In this document: positions 27,529-38,237 of the stretch, piece after piece
Position numbering within the stretch: position 1 is the stretch's first letter
Layout of the letters: every line of letters begins with the position of its first letter
Source of the DNA: Snodgrassella alvi
Lineage (GTDB): Bacteria > Pseudomonadota > Gammaproteobacteria > Burkholderiales > Neisseriaceae
Reading direction: 5' to 3'
Assembly: GCF_002777825.1 (NCBI RefSeq)
Contig: NZ_MEIR01000068.1
Location: 1 to 64,000, forward strand
DNA: 64,000 bases
Made by a program: the position numbers and the translations under genes
Notes under the pieces: model-generated
Told to the model about the DNA's origin: nothing
Databases searched by the model: none
What the model saw: the letters and a program-made list of their open reading frames with translations, nothing else

Positions 27529-28385
27529 AAGTAATTAATCTCCCCCTCAAATACAGTCTGCACCGGGCCAGTCATCCAGACATGAGCATATTCTGGCTGT
27601 TGCTGCCAACTAATCGATAGCAGCCCACCAGGTAAATTAACTTGTACTGGTTCATCATCGCCCAGTAAACCCAGACTGATTCCGGCCACTACCGCTGCAC
27701 ATGCACCGGTACCGCAAGCCTGTGTTTCGCCAACACCACGCTCAAACACACGCAAACGAATCTGTCGTGGCGACAGTATTTGCATAAATCCCACATTAAC
27801 CCGCTGTGGAAACTGTTTATGGTTTTCAATTGCAGCACCCAGCCGATGTACTGGTGTCTGATCGATGTCATCCACAACCATAACGGCGTGCGGATTACCC
27901 ATATTGATACAGGTCACATCAACCATATCAGTGCCAACAATCAGCCGATGGCTGATACGCTGGGCATCATCTTCATCAATGGCAGCAAACGGAATCTGTT
28001 CGGGTGCAAATAATGGCACGCCCATATCTACTGTCACTGTACCATCATCATTTAAATGCGGCACAATCACCCCACCGGCCGTTTCTACCACAATCTGTTG
28101 CTTGTTAGTTAAGCCTTTATCGTAGACAAAGCGAGCAAAACAGCGTGCACCATTACCACACTGTTCCACCTCTGAACCATCGGCATTAAAGATACGATAT
28201 CGAAAATCAGCTTTTGCCGTCTGCGGCGCTTCAATCAGCAGAAGCTGGTCGAATCCTACACCAGTATGCCGTTGCGCCCATGCAGCAATAGGTGCTGTAG
28301 TCGGGTCAAATTTCTGGTTGATACCATCAATAACCATGAAATCATTACCCAAACCATGCATTTTGGTAAATTTTAATCTAGTCAT
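27525..28385 (-). CDS. dapF: Diaminopimelate epimerase DapF
   Basis: DapF converts LL- to meso-diaminopimelate for lysine and peptidoglycan synthesis. The 286-residue protein starts with [15 protein letters not shown]. Both catalytic cysteines lie in their signature motifs: [13 protein letters not shown] and [12 protein letters not shown]. Length and motifs are typical. It heads the three-gene cluster with DUF484 and a membrane protein. Confidence 0.96.
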   Translation of the reverse strand: MTRLKFTKMHGLGNDFMVIDGINQKFDPTTAPIAAWAQRHTGVGFDQLLLIEAPQTAKADFRYRIFNADGSEVEQCGNGARCFARFVYDKGLTNKQQIVVETAGGVIVPHLNDDGTVTVDMGVPLFAPEQIPFAAIDEDDAQRISHRLIVGTDMVDVTCINMGNPHAVMVVDDIDQTPVHRLGAAIENHKQFPQRVNVGFMQILSPRQIRLRVFERGVGETQACGTGACAAVVAGISLGLLGDDEPVQVNLPGGLLSISWQQQPEYAHVWMTGPVQTVFEGEINYL

Positions 28386-29201
28386 GTGCCATTCAATTTG
28401 TTATCACAACAAGTTTAAGCGGCTATGATACCGGTTTATAGTGATAACGATAAGTTTTGGGAAGCAGTAATCAGCCAATATCTTGATAGAGCAATGGTTC
28501 TAAAACGCTAAAGATAACCGTGTTATCTTTATTTAGTAGCCTTTTGTTTGCTACGATAACAAAACAGTTTTTTGCCTCAATTATATACAACAGTTGCAGA
28601 AGCAAACTTCCTGTTATTATAGCAATAAATATTAAAACAAATATAAATAGCTTATGGTTTATTCTATTTGGGAGAGTGGGTAACAAGAATGATTTGGGCA
28701 ATCAAAAACAATATTTTGATGAATCAATTTGATTAGGCTGAATGTTTTACCAATCAGAATATTCATGCCAAATAAGATACGCACAAAGTTATTCTATTCT
28801 TTTACTGAAATAATGGATAAAAACTCTAAGCTTTGCCAAATTTTATTAGTCTCAGATAGAGAAAACAAAGTTGCCATGTATTTAATACTAATTTAAACAG
28901 TATGGCACCCAGCATATAATTTCCCAGCACATTACTGTAATCGATAAATACAATGCACTTCTACATTTTTACTGTATGCATACTTTCGTATTATTGAGCC
29001 TAATTCAATTTAAAACTAATTATTATTACTGTTCTCAGACTAAAAAGCATTAAGGAAATGGTAATAATTATAGCTACATCAGGTAACAGCTAGTATTGGG
29101 TGTATCGTTATCAAATTATGTGCAAACATTGAAACCTATCAGCCTGCCTCTCTCAAGTTCATTTATTACCTGATATCCTAATTAAACTATATTTATACTG
29201 C
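28386..29201. other. AT-rich intergenic region
   Basis: No convincing gene is present in these 816 bp. The region includes the dapF promoter side, a perfect small palindrome, and the downstream side of the AEC transporter gene. Confidence 0.5.
28509..28531. promoter_or_regulatory. Palindrome upstream of dapF
   Basis: TAAAGATAAC and GTTATCTTTA flank a 3-nt centre (CGT), a perfect 10-bp inverted repeat 124 bp before the dapF start. It could be an operator. A T-rich tail follows on neither strand strongly enough to call a terminator. Confidence 0.35.
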
Positions 29202-30128
29202 TTACAAATGCATTATCGGTGGCTGCACCAGCATCAGAACAACAGGCAAAGTAATTAGACTTAATACTGTGCTGATAAATGTTGCCGTAGATACCAGCTG
29301 TGGCCTGGTATTGAACTGTACAGACAGTAAAGTAGTATTGGCGGCTGTAGGCATTGCCGCCAGCACAATGAGTACTTTTTTGGACATCAGGTCTATCGGC
29401 ATAAAATACACCAGCAGTATTGCCCAGAGGGGTGAAATCAGTAATCTGATAACCAGTGCAAAGCTTATTTTGGCAACTTCAATTTGTCTGATATGTAATG
29501 TAGCCAATTGCATACCCAGAATCAGCATGATTACTGGAATAGATGAATCCCCTATCATGCCCACGGCCAGCATAATTTCTTTACTCAAGGGGATATGCAG
29601 CAATTGAAATATCAGCCCAAGCAGAGCACCATAAACAATCGGCATTCGTAAAACTTTTTTCAGTATCGTCTGCTGGCTAACACTTTCGACATCACTGCTG
29701 CCTTTGGCTGCATAATAGGTACCGAGAGTACTCATGATAAACTGCTGTAATACCATCAAGATAACAGCCACATCAAAACCGGCAGAACCGAAAAACACCA
29801 AAATAACCGGCGTACCGTAGTTACCGTTATTCATAAAGCATGACGCCAGAATCAGGGCGCAATTATCCTGATTCTGGTAATGACGCACTTTCGACCAGAG
29901 ATAAATCAGTATGATCAGCCCGACACATAATGCCAGTACATAAAAGGCATAATAAGCATAGGCAGCAGTTATCTGATGGCTATAGAACGTTTTAAAGGCT
30001 AAAAATGGCGAAAGAATATACAACGACATTTTTGATAAACTGGCAATATCAAATTTTAATACTTTCTGCGCAATAAAACCTGTGACAAAAATACTGAATA
30101 CAGGTAATAGAATTATCAAAAAATGCAT
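29202..30128 (-). CDS. AEC-family transporter
   Basis: This 308-residue membrane protein has about ten hydrophobic segments and matches the auxin efflux carrier (AEC) family of permeases, which export or import small organic acids such as malate or malonate. Characteristic segments are SPFLAFKTF, FMNNGNYGTPVILVFFG near the first half and DSSIPVIMLILGMQLA and AAMPTAANTTLL in the second. Substrate cannot be predicted. It appears monocistronic. Confidence 0.87.
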   Translation of the reverse strand: MHFLIILLPVFSIFVTGFIAQKVLKFDIASLSKMSLYILSPFLAFKTFYSHQITAAYAYYAFYVLALCVGLIILIYLWSKVRHYQNQDNCALILASCFMNNGNYGTPVILVFFGSAGFDVAVILMVLQQFIMSTLGTYYAAKGSSDVESVSQQTILKKVLRMPIVYGALLGLIFQLLHIPLSKEIMLAVGMIGDSSIPVIMLILGMQLATLHIRQIEVAKISFALVIRLLISPLWAILLVYFMPIDLMSKKVLIVLAAMPTAANTTLLSVQFNTRPQLVSTATFISTVLSLITLPVVLMLVQPPIMHL

Positions 30129-30212
30129 TGCTTACTTTCTATTTTTCAGACAGTAGCCCAGATTTATATTCAGTCAGCAATTCGACTGCCTATAGTAGAA
30201 ATACAGTAATGT

Positions 30213-30620
30213 CTAAAACCAGTTAACCAAATAATCACGCCATAATGCCAATAACCACAAGATAGCCAGAAGTAGCATAGTTAACAACTGAGCGGCCGAA
30301 GCTGTATCTTTGGCACGTTTGGCCAAAGGATGTTTAGCCAACGAAGTATGATCTACAGCAGCCTCAATAGCGGTATTAAACAGCTCAACAATCCAGCTTA
30401 AAAATGAGGCCATAATCAATACCATCCGTGTCAGCATACCAAAATCCAGCACGAATACCAGTACAATCAATACGCTGTTTAATAATAACAACTGACGAAA
30501 ACCTGCCTCGCTACAGGCGGCTTTCAAACCGGCCAGAGAATAACCATAAGCATTGAATATACGGCGTAAACCTTTTTTACCTTTAATATTTGTGGCGTAC
30601 TGATTGTTATTTTCGGACAT
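30213..30620 (-). CDS. dgkA: Diacylglycerol kinase DgkA
   Basis: DgkA phosphorylates diacylglycerol to phosphatidate, recycling lipid released during envelope glucan or LPS modification. The 135-residue protein has three membrane helices and the family signature VELFNTAIEAAVDH followed by HPLAKRAKDTASAAQ. It is about 13 residues longer than E. coli DgkA at the N terminus. AAGGA lies rather far from the ATG. It follows gshB after 51 bp on the same strand and may be co-transcribed. Confidence 0.92.
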   Translation of the reverse strand: MSENNNQYATNIKGKKGLRRIFNAYGYSLAGLKAACSEAGFRQLLLLNSVLIVLVFVLDFGMLTRMVLIMASFLSWIVELFNTAIEAAVDHTSLAKHPLAKRAKDTASAAQLLTMLLLAILWLLALWRDYLVNWF

Positions 30621-30671
30621 GACAATAATTTTTCCTTTTTATCATCTGATTTTTATAAAATATATGAAAAG

Positions 30672-31643
30672 CTACACAGGTGAACCATGCAGGCGCGCAG
30701 CTTCTTCTACTGCATCGGCAAACAATGCGGCTACATCACAATCGGTTTGTTTGGTAATTTCCTGAAAACCAGTTGGGCTGGTAACATTGATTTCAGTGAG
30801 GTAATCACCAATAACATCCAAGCCGGCCAGTAAAATACCTCTGCGTACCAGTTCTGGAGCCAGTGTTTCTGCAATCTGTAGATCACGTTCACTTAATGGC
30901 TGGGCTACACCTCTGCCACCAGCAGCCAGATTGCCACGCGTTTCACCCTGCTGCGGGATACGTGCCAGCGCATACGGCACTACTTTACCGCCGATAATCA
31001 GTATGCGTTTATCGCCATGAACAATTTCGGGAATATAACGTTGTGCCATGATGGTGCGGCTATCCAGACGCATCAGCATTTCCAGAATACTGCCAATATT
31101 TGGGTCGTTCTGTTTTAGACGAAAGATGCCCATACCGCCCATTCCATCTAGCGGCTTGATAATAATGTCGTGATATTCATTTAGAAACGCCCGCACATCA
31201 GTTGCGCGGGTGGTAACCAGTGTTGGGGCGGTAAACTCAAGGAAATCCAGAATGGCCAGCTTTTCATTAAAATCACGCATTGCCTGACCACTGTTATACA
31301 CATAGGCACCCTGTTTGGCGGCCAGTGTTAACAATTGAGTAGCATACAGATACTGCATATCAAAAGGCGGATCGGTACGCATGATAATCGCATCAAAACG
31401 ATTCAGTGGGCATTGTTGCGGTGGCAAAGAGTTAAACCAATCATGATCATGTTCATCTCTGGCATCAGTAAAGCTAAACTCGCTCGCACTGGCCACCACA
31501 CAATCCTGCTGCACACTCAACTGACTGACTAATGTATGAAACAGTTGCCAGCCGCGTCTGGCCATCTCCCGCATCATGGCATATGTAGTATCTTTATAGG
31601 TTTTAAAACCTGCCATCGGGTCGGCAATAAATAGGATTTTCAT
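30672..31643 (-). CDS. gshB: Glutathione synthetase GshB
   Basis: GshB adds glycine to gamma-glutamylcysteine, the second step of glutathione synthesis. The 323-residue ATP-grasp enzyme starts KILFIADPMAGFKTYKDTT, carries IMRTDPPFD, the ATP-binding IIKPLDGMGGMGIF and the C-terminal EINVTSPTGF motif. It lies downstream of gshA and trpS on the same strand, so glutathione genes are nearly clustered. Confidence 0.96.
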   Translation of the reverse strand: MKILFIADPMAGFKTYKDTTYAMMREMARRGWQLFHTLVSQLSVQQDCVVASASEFSFTDARDEHDHDWFNSLPPQQCPLNRFDAIIMRTDPPFDMQYLYATQLLTLAAKQGAYVYNSGQAMRDFNEKLAILDFLEFTAPTLVTTRATDVRAFLNEYHDIIIKPLDGMGGMGIFRLKQNDPNIGSILEMLMRLDSRTIMAQRYIPEIVHGDKRILIIGGKVVPYALARIPQQGETRGNLAAGGRGVAQPLSERDLQIAETLAPELVRRGILLAGLDVIGDYLTEINVTSPTGFQEITKQTDCDVAALFADAVEEAARLHGSPV

Positions 31644-31709
31644 TGAGTTTACCTGTCGGAGTGTTTATCCGGCAGAGAGAGTCATTTTCCCTTCCGGATA
31701 AAATGTACT

Positions 31710-32720
31710 CTATTTTAATGAACGGATACCCACTGCTTCGCGTACTGCCTCCAGCAGCGGCTGTGCCTGCTGGCGCGCTTTTACAGCACCAGCCCGCAAA
31801 ATATCTTCAATCAGGGCAGGCTGTGCGTTTAGTTGCGCAAAGTGTTCACGCTTCTCAGCCAGTTCCTCATTGATTTTTGCCGCCAGAATTTTCTTGGCTT
31901 CACCCCAGGCCAATCCATCTGCGAGCATCTGTGTGAACTGGTCGGTTTCTGCTGGTGTGGCAAATGCCTTGTAAATATCAAACAAGGGACTTTCATCCGG
32001 CTGTTTCGCTTCACCGGGTTCTTTCAGATTAGTGACAATCTTATTAACTGCTTTCTGTAATTTCTTTTCAGACTCAAACAGCGGAATGGTATTGCCATAA
32101 CTTTTGCTCATTTTACGACCATCCAATCCCACAAGTGTTTCAACATTGTCATCGATTTGCGCTTCCGGCAAGGTAAACAACGGTTTGAAACGATGATTGA
32201 AACGGCCGGCAATATCGCGAGCCATTTCCAGATGCTGAATCTGGTCTCGCCCCACGGGTACTTTATCTGCATTAAACATCAGAATATCCGCACTCATCAG
32301 CATCGGATAACAGAACAGCCCCATTTCAATACCATGATCCGGGTCTTCCTGCCCTTTCTCAGCATTATCCTGCATGGCTGCCTTATATGCATGTGCGCGG
32401 TTCATCAGCCCTTTAGCGGTATTGCAGGTAAGAATCCAGTTTAATTCCATTATTTCAGGAATATCTGTCTGACGATAAAAAGTGGTACGTTCTGGGTCGA
32501 GACCGCAGGCAAGCCAGGTTGCCGCCACAGCTTTTGTGGATTCGTACACTTTTTCAGGTTCATGACATTTAATCAAGGCATGATAATCTGATAAAAACAG
32601 AAATGATTCCACGTCAGGGTTCAGGCTGGCCTGAATCGCCGGGCGAATTGCCCCAACATAATTGCCTAGATGTGGTATCCCACTAGGGGTAACACCGGTT
32701 AATACTCGAGTTTTTTTCAT
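31710..32720 (-). CDS. trpS: Tryptophanyl-tRNA synthetase TrpS
   Basis: TrpS charges tRNA-Trp. The 336-residue class I synthetase has the HIGH-type motif [13 protein letters not shown] and the KMSKS motif [14 protein letters not shown]. No strong ribosome binding site precedes the ATG. It lies between gshA and gshB, with gaps of about 100 and 66 bp, and I see no leader peptide or tryptophan attenuator. Confidence 0.97.
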   Translation of the reverse strand: MKKTRVLTGVTPSGIPHLGNYVGAIRPAIQASLNPDVESFLFLSDYHALIKCHEPEKVYESTKAVAATWLACGLDPERTTFYRQTDIPEIMELNWILTCNTAKGLMNRAHAYKAAMQDNAEKGQEDPDHGIEMGLFCYPMLMSADILMFNADKVPVGRDQIQHLEMARDIAGRFNHRFKPLFTLPEAQIDDNVETLVGLDGRKMSKSYGNTIPLFESEKKLQKAVNKIVTNLKEPGEAKQPDESPLFDIYKAFATPAETDQFTQMLADGLAWGEAKKILAAKINEELAEKREHFAQLNAQPALIEDILRAGAVKARQQAQPLLEAVREAVGIRSLK

Positions 32721-32821
32721 TAGGTATAATACTTTATCAATTAGCGACTTACTAAAACTGAAGCTGGTTTGCTGAGTTCTGAAAATCAGCGCAACAATAC
32801 AATCAAAGCAGTTCAGGTAAA

Positions 32822-34183
32822 TTAAACAGTCGGTTCAGGCATATTTTCCAGTTCAATAGCTGCGGCCAGTAAGGATAATCTGGCCAGTACGCCATACACA
32901 TACAAACGGGTACTTTCACAATCACTGGCCTGAGTAACATTTTCGGTCTGTGGTAAGCTCAACTGCTCCCAAGGCTTAAACTCACGCTTGCTTTTGGTCT
33001 CTTCTTCGGCACTTTGTGCTTCTGGTGAAGCAATATTACATTTCAATGGGACAAAATGCATGCCTACAGCATTAAGATTCTCATCAGGCCCGCGATCCTG
33101 ATGCACGCGATAAAAGCCACCGATAACGAATCTATCCATCATGTATACTACTGGTTCGGCTGTTGCGCCTTGCAGCGTTTCATAAGTATAGATACCTTCC
33201 TGCACGATGACTTCGCTAACTTCCAGTCCTTCTTTGATTTTGGCCATTTTATTGCGTTTTTTGCGATTGAGTCCACGCACTTCATCAGCAGAATGCACAC
33301 TCATCACGCCCATACCATAAGTGCCGGCATCAGCTTTAACAATAACAAAAGGCTTATCCTCAATCCCAAGCTCATCATATTTGTGCTGAATACGCTGTAA
33401 CAGCCGCTCTACGGCTTCGGCCAAGCGATTTTCTCCTTCATGGCTAGTGAAATCGAGACCGCTACATACTTCAAAATAGGGATTGATTGTCCATTCATCT
33501 ATACCTACCAGCTGGGCAAATTCTGCCGCCACTTGATTGTAGGCCTGAAAATGGGTACTTTTACGCCGCGTGGTCCAGCCAGCTTTCACTGGTGGTAACA
33601 ATGTCTGCGCCAGACCCTGTAAGATATCTGGCACACCACCGGACAAATCGTTATTTAGTAGAATCATACATGGCGTAAACCCATCAGCGAGCTGCAAATG
33701 GTTTCCCAGTCGTTGTACCGGTTCCAGTGTGATGTGGCCACCAAGTGCGGTTTCAAGCGTGGTCACCTGAGTAATTTCAGGATTTAGTGTACCAATACGA
33801 ACATCTAAACCAATATGCCGCAGAATTGAATATAATGCATAAACATTTTGCAGATAAAAAGTATTCCGCGTATGGTTTTCAGGGATTAATAATACCGACT
33901 TCGCTTCAGCACAGGCACGTTCCACCGCATCCAGCGCCGCTACCGAAGCCAGAGGCAGAAAAGCAGGATTCAGATTATTAAAACCGCCGGGAAACAGATT
34001 CATGTCTATACTGGCCAATTTATATCCGCTGTTGCGAATGTCCACCGATCCGTAAAAAGGAGCGTGGTGATGTCGCCATTGAGAACGAAACCATGATTCA
34101 ATTTGGGTTTGTTTGGCTAAAATTGCACGTTCAAAATTCTGTAACTCTATACGATGCGCTGCGGCCACATCCGGTAAGCTCAT
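32822..34183 (-). CDS. gshA: Glutamate-cysteine ligase GshA (proteobacterial non-enterobacterial type)
   Basis: This enzyme forms gamma-glutamylcysteine. The 453-residue protein belongs to the Acidithiobacillus/beta-proteobacterial GshA type rather than the E. coli type. Recognisable segments are [49 protein letters not shown] and [21 protein letters not shown] lies 7 nt before the ATG. It is first in the gshA-trpS-gshB-dgkA series and divergent from leuC. Confidence 0.93.
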   Translation of the reverse strand: MSLPDVAAAHRIELQNFERAILAKQTQIESWFRSQWRHHHAPFYGSVDIRNSGYKLASIDMNLFPGGFNNLNPAFLPLASVAALDAVERACAEAKSVLLIPENHTRNTFYLQNVYALYSILRHIGLDVRIGTLNPEITQVTTLETALGGHITLEPVQRLGNHLQLADGFTPCMILLNNDLSGGVPDILQGLAQTLLPPVKAGWTTRRKSTHFQAYNQVAAEFAQLVGIDEWTINPYFEVCSGLDFTSHEGENRLAEAVERLLQRIQHKYDELGIEDKPFVIVKADAGTYGMGVMSVHSADEVRGLNRKKRNKMAKIKEGLEVSEVIVQEGIYTYETLQGATAEPVVYMMDRFVIGGFYRVHQDRGPDENLNAVGMHFVPLKCNIASPEAQSAEEETKSKREFKPWEQLSLPQTENVTQASDCESTRLYVYGVLARLSLLAAAIELENMPEPTV

Positions 34184-34318
34184 ATTTCATTCCTTTCTAC
34201 ATTCACACACAGCATTTTTTGCTTCATATGGCAGTCATCATTATAACAATAAACGACAATTCAGCAGAAAATAGCAAATATAATCATTATCAGAAAATTA
34301 TTTTGAAAAGTCAGCTCA

Positions 34319-34358
34319 GTTAATTTAGACATTTAGTCTAAATTAACTAAATTTTTTT
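34319..34358 (+). promoter_or_regulatory. Terminator-like hairpin upstream of leuC
   Basis: GTTAATTTAGAC and GTCTAAATTAAC form a perfect 12-bp stem with an ATTTA loop, followed on the plus strand by a run of seven T. It lies 108 bp before leuC in the divergent gshA-leuC region. A related half-site pair (TTTAGAC ... GTCTTAA) occurs at about 34386-34415. It may be a terminator, attenuator or operator; no leucine-rich leader peptide is visible. Confidence 0.5.
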
Positions 34359-34465
34359 ACTTATATTTGCTGATTATTTTATTTTTAGACAAAAAAACTT
34401 GTAAATCTGTCTTAACAGTATTAAGATTCCTCACACAGAAATCATAACAAAACAAAGCCACTACA

Positions 34466-35872
34466 ATGAACGCACAAACCCTGTATGAAAAACTGTGGAA
34501 TAGCCATATTGTCCAAGAACAGGCAGATGGCACCGTATTACTTTATATCGACCGCCATCTGGTGCATGAAGTAACCAGCCCGCAAGCATTTGAAGGCCTG
34601 AAACTGGCGCACCGTCCGCTCTGGCGCGAACAAAGCATTGTGGCCACAGCTGATCACAATACCCCTACAGATCATTGGGATGAAGGCATTACTGATCCCA
34701 TATCCAAACTTCAGGTCAATACCCTGGATAAAAATATTCAGGATTTCGGCGTACAGAAATATTATCCATTTAAAAATATCAATCAGGGAATTGTCCATGT
34801 TGTTGGCCCGGAACAGGGTGCCACTCTACCGGGCATGACTGTAGTATGCGGCGATTCACATACGTCTACACATGGCGCATTCGGTGCACTTGCTCATGGC
34901 ATCGGCACATCAGAAGTAGAACATGTAATGGCAACACAGTGCATTACCGCCAAAAAATCACAAACCATGCTGATTGAAGTTAATGGCAACCTCAAATCCG
35001 GCATTACCGCCAAAGATATTGCCTTATATATTATTGGCCAGATTGGTACGGCTGGCGGAACCGGCTATGCAATTGAATTTAGTGGCGAAGCCATACGCAA
35101 TCTATCAATGGAAGGGCGCATGACACTTTGCAATATGGCAATTGAAGCCGGTGCCCGCTCTGGTCTAGTGGCCGTAGACCAGACAACCATTGATTACATT
35201 AAAGACCGTCATTTTGCACCCAAAGGGGCATTATGGGAACAGGCTGTCAGCTACTGGCGGACTCTGGTGTCTGATGATGACGCACATTTTGATAAAACCT
35301 ATCATTTTAACGCAGCAGATATAGAGCCTCAGGTAACTTGGGGTACATCACCGGAAATGGTTATCGCAATAAACGAACAGATCCCCGACCCAGCAGCAGA
35401 GGCTGATCCGGTTAAACGCGAAGGCATGCAGCGCGCCTTACAATATATGGGATTAACTGCCGGCACACCAATAAATGAAATTCCGGTTGATGTGGTATTT
35501 ATTGGTTCATGCACCAACGGGCGCATTGAGGATCTGCGTATGGCCGCCAAAGTCGCAGAAGGGCAACACAAGGCAGATAATGTTAAAAGAGTATTGATTG
35601 TGCCTGGTTCTGGTGTAGTTAAACAACAAGCGGAAGAGGAAGGTCTGGACAAAATCTTTACTGCGGCTGGCTTTGAATGGCGTGAACCGGGCTGCTCAAT
35701 GTGTCTGGCCATGAATGCAGACCGCTTACAGCCACAGGAACGCTGCGCTTCTACTTCCAACCGCAATTTTGAAGGCCGGCAGGGCAATGGCGGGCGTACT
35801 CATCTGGTTAGTCCGGCCATGGCAGCCGCAGCAGCAATTACCGGATATTTTACCGATGTGCGACAAATATAA
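34466..35872 (+). CDS. leuC: 3-isopropylmalate dehydratase large subunit LeuC
   Basis: LeuC with LeuD isomerises 2- to 3-isopropylmalate in leucine synthesis. The 468-residue protein has the aconitase-type signatures [20 protein letters not shown] and the cluster-binding cysteines in [13 protein letters not shown] and [11 protein letters not shown]. Length is normal. It is followed by two entericidin genes, then leuD and leuB; leuA is not in the window. Confidence 0.98.
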   Translation: MNAQTLYEKLWNSHIVQEQADGTVLLYIDRHLVHEVTSPQAFEGLKLAHRPLWREQSIVATADHNTPTDHWDEGITDPISKLQVNTLDKNIQDFGVQKYYPFKNINQGIVHVVGPEQGATLPGMTVVCGDSHTSTHGAFGALAHGIGTSEVEHVMATQCITAKKSQTMLIEVNGNLKSGITAKDIALYIIGQIGTAGGTGYAIEFSGEAIRNLSMEGRMTLCNMAIEAGARSGLVAVDQTTIDYIKDRHFAPKGALWEQAVSYWRTLVSDDDAHFDKTYHFNAADIEPQVTWGTSPEMVIAINEQIPDPAAEADPVKREGMQRALQYMGLTAGTPINEIPVDVVFIGSCTNGRIEDLRMAAKVAEGQHKADNVKRVLIVPGSGVVKQQAEEEGLDKIFTAAGFEWREPGCSMCLAMNADRLQPQERCASTSNRNFEGRQGNGGRTHLVSPAMAAAAAITGYFTDVRQI

Positions 35873-35967
35873 AGTGAATAACTTGCAGTTTTAGGCCAGC
35901 AAGTGCATGATAAGCATGTAGTTCTGATTGAATTTGTTTACTTTTATCTTTGTTTAAGGAGTAAGGC

Positions 35968-36093
35968 ATGAAAAAAATGTTGTTAATTGCTGCAATGGTT
36001 ATGGCTGTACTCTCTGGTTGTCACACAATTCATGGAATGGGACAGGATGTAAGAGCCGGTGGCCAGCACTTATCCAATGCTGCCGATAAATAA
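35968..36093 (+). CDS. Entericidin-like small lipoprotein (copy 1)
   Basis: The 41-residue product has a lipoprotein signal (MKKMLLIAAMVMAVLSGC) followed by the entericidin pattern HTIHGMGQDVRAGGQ, with a short tail LSNAADK. Entericidins are tiny envelope lipoproteins; EcnA/EcnB of E. coli form an antidote/toxin pair, but most homologues are uncharacterised. AAGGAGTAAGGC gives a very good ribosome binding site before the ATG. It lies inside the leuC-leuD interval, 19 nt before a second copy. Confidence 0.9.
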   Translation: MKKMLLIAAMVMAVLSGCHTIHGMGQDVRAGGQHLSNAADK

Positions 36094-36111
36094 TCATACA
36101 AGGATAAAATC

Positions 36112-36252
36112 ATGAAAAAACTGATGCTTTTTAGTATTGCCATTGTTGGTTTTCTGGCAGGTTGTCATACTGTTTCCGGTGTGGGTCGTGATATTTCCTC
36201 CGGTGGCCAAGCAGTAAGTAATGCTTCTGATCACGTACGCTCAGAAATGTAA
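36112..36252 (+). CDS. Entericidin-like small lipoprotein (copy 2)
   Basis: The 46-residue product again has a lipoprotein signal ending in LAGC, then HTVSGVGRDISSGGQAVSNA and a longer tail ending RSEM. AAGGA lies 7-8 nt before the ATG. It is similar but not identical to the first copy, the arrangement expected for an entericidin pair. A short hairpin follows directly. Confidence 0.9.
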   Translation: MKKLMLFSIAIVGFLAGCHTVSGVGRDISSGGQAVSNASDHVRSEM

Positions 36253-36258
36253 CTGTAT

Positions 36259-36278
36259 GCAAGCCCGTCAGGGCTTGC
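36259..36278 (+). terminator. Hairpin after the entericidin pair
   Basis: GCAAGCCC and GGGCTTGC form an 8-bp stem with a GTCA loop; the following TCTAAATT is only weakly T-rich. It may partly terminate the entericidin transcript before leuD. Confidence 0.6.
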
Positions 36279-36319
36279 TCTAAATTCAATCATTAACTAC
36301 TCAATACTGAAATACCAGC

Positions 36320-36961
36320 ATGAAATCTTTTACTACCCTTACTGCTCTGGTGGCACCTCTGGATCGCGCCAATGTAGACACAGATGCCATTATTCCAAAG
36401 CAGTTTTTAAAATCGATCAAACGCAGTGGTTTTGGTCCCAATGCTTTCGATGAATGGCGTTATCTGGATCACGGTGAACCCGGTATGGATAACAGCAAGC
36501 GGCCTTTAAACCCGGATTTTGTTCTCAACCAGCCGCGTTATCAGGGTGCACATATTCTGCTCACACGTAAAAATTTTGGTTGTGGTTCCAGCCGAGAACA
36601 CGCACCATGGGCATTGGATGATTATGGCTTTCGAGCTATCATTGCTCCCTCATTTGCAGATATCTTCTTTAATAACTGTTATAAAAATGGCTTATTACCG
36701 ATTATTCTGCCTGAGCAAGTCGTTGACCAGCTATTCCAGGAAGTTGTTGCACAGGAAGGCTACCAGCTCAGCATCAATCTGCCAGAACAAACCGTCAGCA
36801 CACCCAATGGTAATCATTACCATTTTGAGATTACCGAGCATCGCAAACATTGTTTACTCAATGGTCTGGATGAAATTGGCCTGACTTTACAACACGCAGA
36901 TGCCATCAAGGCATATGAAACCAAACACCAGCAACAACAACCCTGGCTATATCAGCCTTAA
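36320..36961 (+). CDS. leuD: 3-isopropylmalate dehydratase small subunit LeuD
   Basis: The 213-residue swivel-domain partner of LeuC starts [27 protein letters not shown] and carries [15 protein letters not shown], both family signatures. No defect is visible. It is separated from leuC by the entericidin genes and precedes leuB by 96 bp. Confidence 0.98.
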   Translation: MKSFTTLTALVAPLDRANVDTDAIIPKQFLKSIKRSGFGPNAFDEWRYLDHGEPGMDNSKRPLNPDFVLNQPRYQGAHILLTRKNFGCGSSREHAPWALDDYGFRAIIAPSFADIFFNNCYKNGLLPIILPEQVVDQLFQEVVAQEGYQLSINLPEQTVSTPNGNHYHFEITEHRKHCLLNGLDEIGLTLQHADAIKAYETKHQQQQPWLYQP

Positions 36962-37057
36962 TTGAATCTGGCAAATTTTTATTTTTCTTTTATTCAGAAC
37001 AAATAATCTGATGACCGCAAGGCCATTGGCAATTAATCAACATGCAGAAAGAATAAA

Positions 37058-38128
37058 ATGAGCAAACACATTGCTATTCTTCCCGGTGACGGCATAGGGC
37101 CGGAAATCATTGCACAGGCGGTACGCATTTTAGACAAACTTATTGCAGATGGGCTGGATGCCGATTATCAGTACGCACCATTAGGGGGAGCTGCCTATGA
37201 TGAATATGGCCACCCCTACCCCGAATTTACCCAAAATATATGTCGTCAGGCAGATGCAGTATTACTGGGTGCCGTTGGTAGCCCACAATATGACAAACTG
37301 GAACGCCCATTGCGCCCCGAACGTGGTTTGCTGGCCATACGCAAAGACCTTAACCTGTTTGGTAATCTGCGCCCGGCGATTCTCTATCCTGAGCTGGCCA
37401 ATGCTTCAACTCTGAAACCGGAAGTTGTTTCTGGCCTGAATATACTGATTGTGCGCGAATTAACCGGTGATATCTACTTTGGCGAACCACGTGGTATTCA
37501 TACTTTGCCCAACGGCGAACGTGAAGGTATCAATACCATGCGTTATAATGAAAGTGAAATCCGCCGCATTGGTAAAATTGCCTTTGAAGCTGCGCAAAAA
37601 CGCAATAAAAAACTGTGTTCCGTTGATAAAGCCAATGTACTGGAAACTACCGAATTGTGGCGTGAAATCATCACGGATATGAGTAAGGATTACCCAGATG
37701 TCAGTGTCAGCCATATGTATGTAGACAATGCAGCCATGCAGCTAGTAAAAGCACCCAATCAGTTTGATGTGATTGTTACCGGCAATATCTTTGGCGATAT
37801 TCTCTCTGATCAGGCATCCATGCTATCTGGTTCCATTGGCATGCTACCTTCTGCTTCTATCAACGAAACAGGAAAAGGCATGTATGAACCTTCACATGGT
37901 TCCGCGCCTGATATAGCTGGCCAGAATCTGGCCAATCCACTAGCAACCATACTTTCTCTGGCCATGCTATTGCGTTACAGCCTGAATAATGAGCATGCAG
38001 CACAAAGCATTGAGCAGGCCGTGGGTAAAGTACTGGCACAAGGGTTGCGTACCAGTGATATTTTTGAAGAAGGCTGCCAGCGCGTTTCCTGTAGCCAGAT
38101 GGGTGATGCGGTACTTGCTGCGTTATAA
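37058..38128 (+). CDS. leuB: 3-isopropylmalate dehydrogenase LeuB
   Basis: LeuB oxidises and decarboxylates 3-isopropylmalate with NAD. The 356-residue protein shows the N-terminal [12 protein letters not shown], substrate residues in [18 protein letters not shown], and [17 protein letters not shown] and [13 protein letters not shown]. It ends the leucine cluster, with a strong terminator 36 bp after the stop. Confidence 0.98.
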   Translation: MSKHIAILPGDGIGPEIIAQAVRILDKLIADGLDADYQYAPLGGAAYDEYGHPYPEFTQNICRQADAVLLGAVGSPQYDKLERPLRPERGLLAIRKDLNLFGNLRPAILYPELANASTLKPEVVSGLNILIVRELTGDIYFGEPRGIHTLPNGEREGINTMRYNESEIRRIGKIAFEAAQKRNKKLCSVDKANVLETTELWREIITDMSKDYPDVSVSHMYVDNAAMQLVKAPNQFDVIVTGNIFGDILSDQASMLSGSIGMLPSASINETGKGMYEPSHGSAPDIAGQNLANPLATILSLAMLLRYSLNNEHAAQSIEQAVGKVLAQGLRTSDIFEEGCQRVSCSQMGDAVLAAL

Positions 38129-38163
38129 GCCAATTGCACATTGGCCTTAAATTACGTATATTA

Positions 38164-38204
38164 AACTTAACAGAGCAATTGTTACTCTGTTAAGTTATTT
38201 TTTT
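38164..38204 (+). terminator. Terminator of the leu cluster
   Basis: AACTTAACAGAG and CTCTGTTAAGTT form a perfect 12-bp stem with a 9-nt loop, followed by ATTTTTTTA. It lies only 33 bp before the start of pqiA. Confidence 0.9.
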
Positions 38205-38237
38205 ATATAGCTGCTTTCCCAACTGAAACCTGATATC

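Noticed and set aside
31644-31709. Inverted repeat TTTATCCGG / CCGGATAAA between trpS and gshB as terminator
   Set aside because: The loop is 20 nt and no T-run follows on the minus strand, so termination is not supported.
34184-34465. Leucine attenuator leader peptide before leuC
   Set aside because: No short frame with a run of leucine codons precedes the hairpin.
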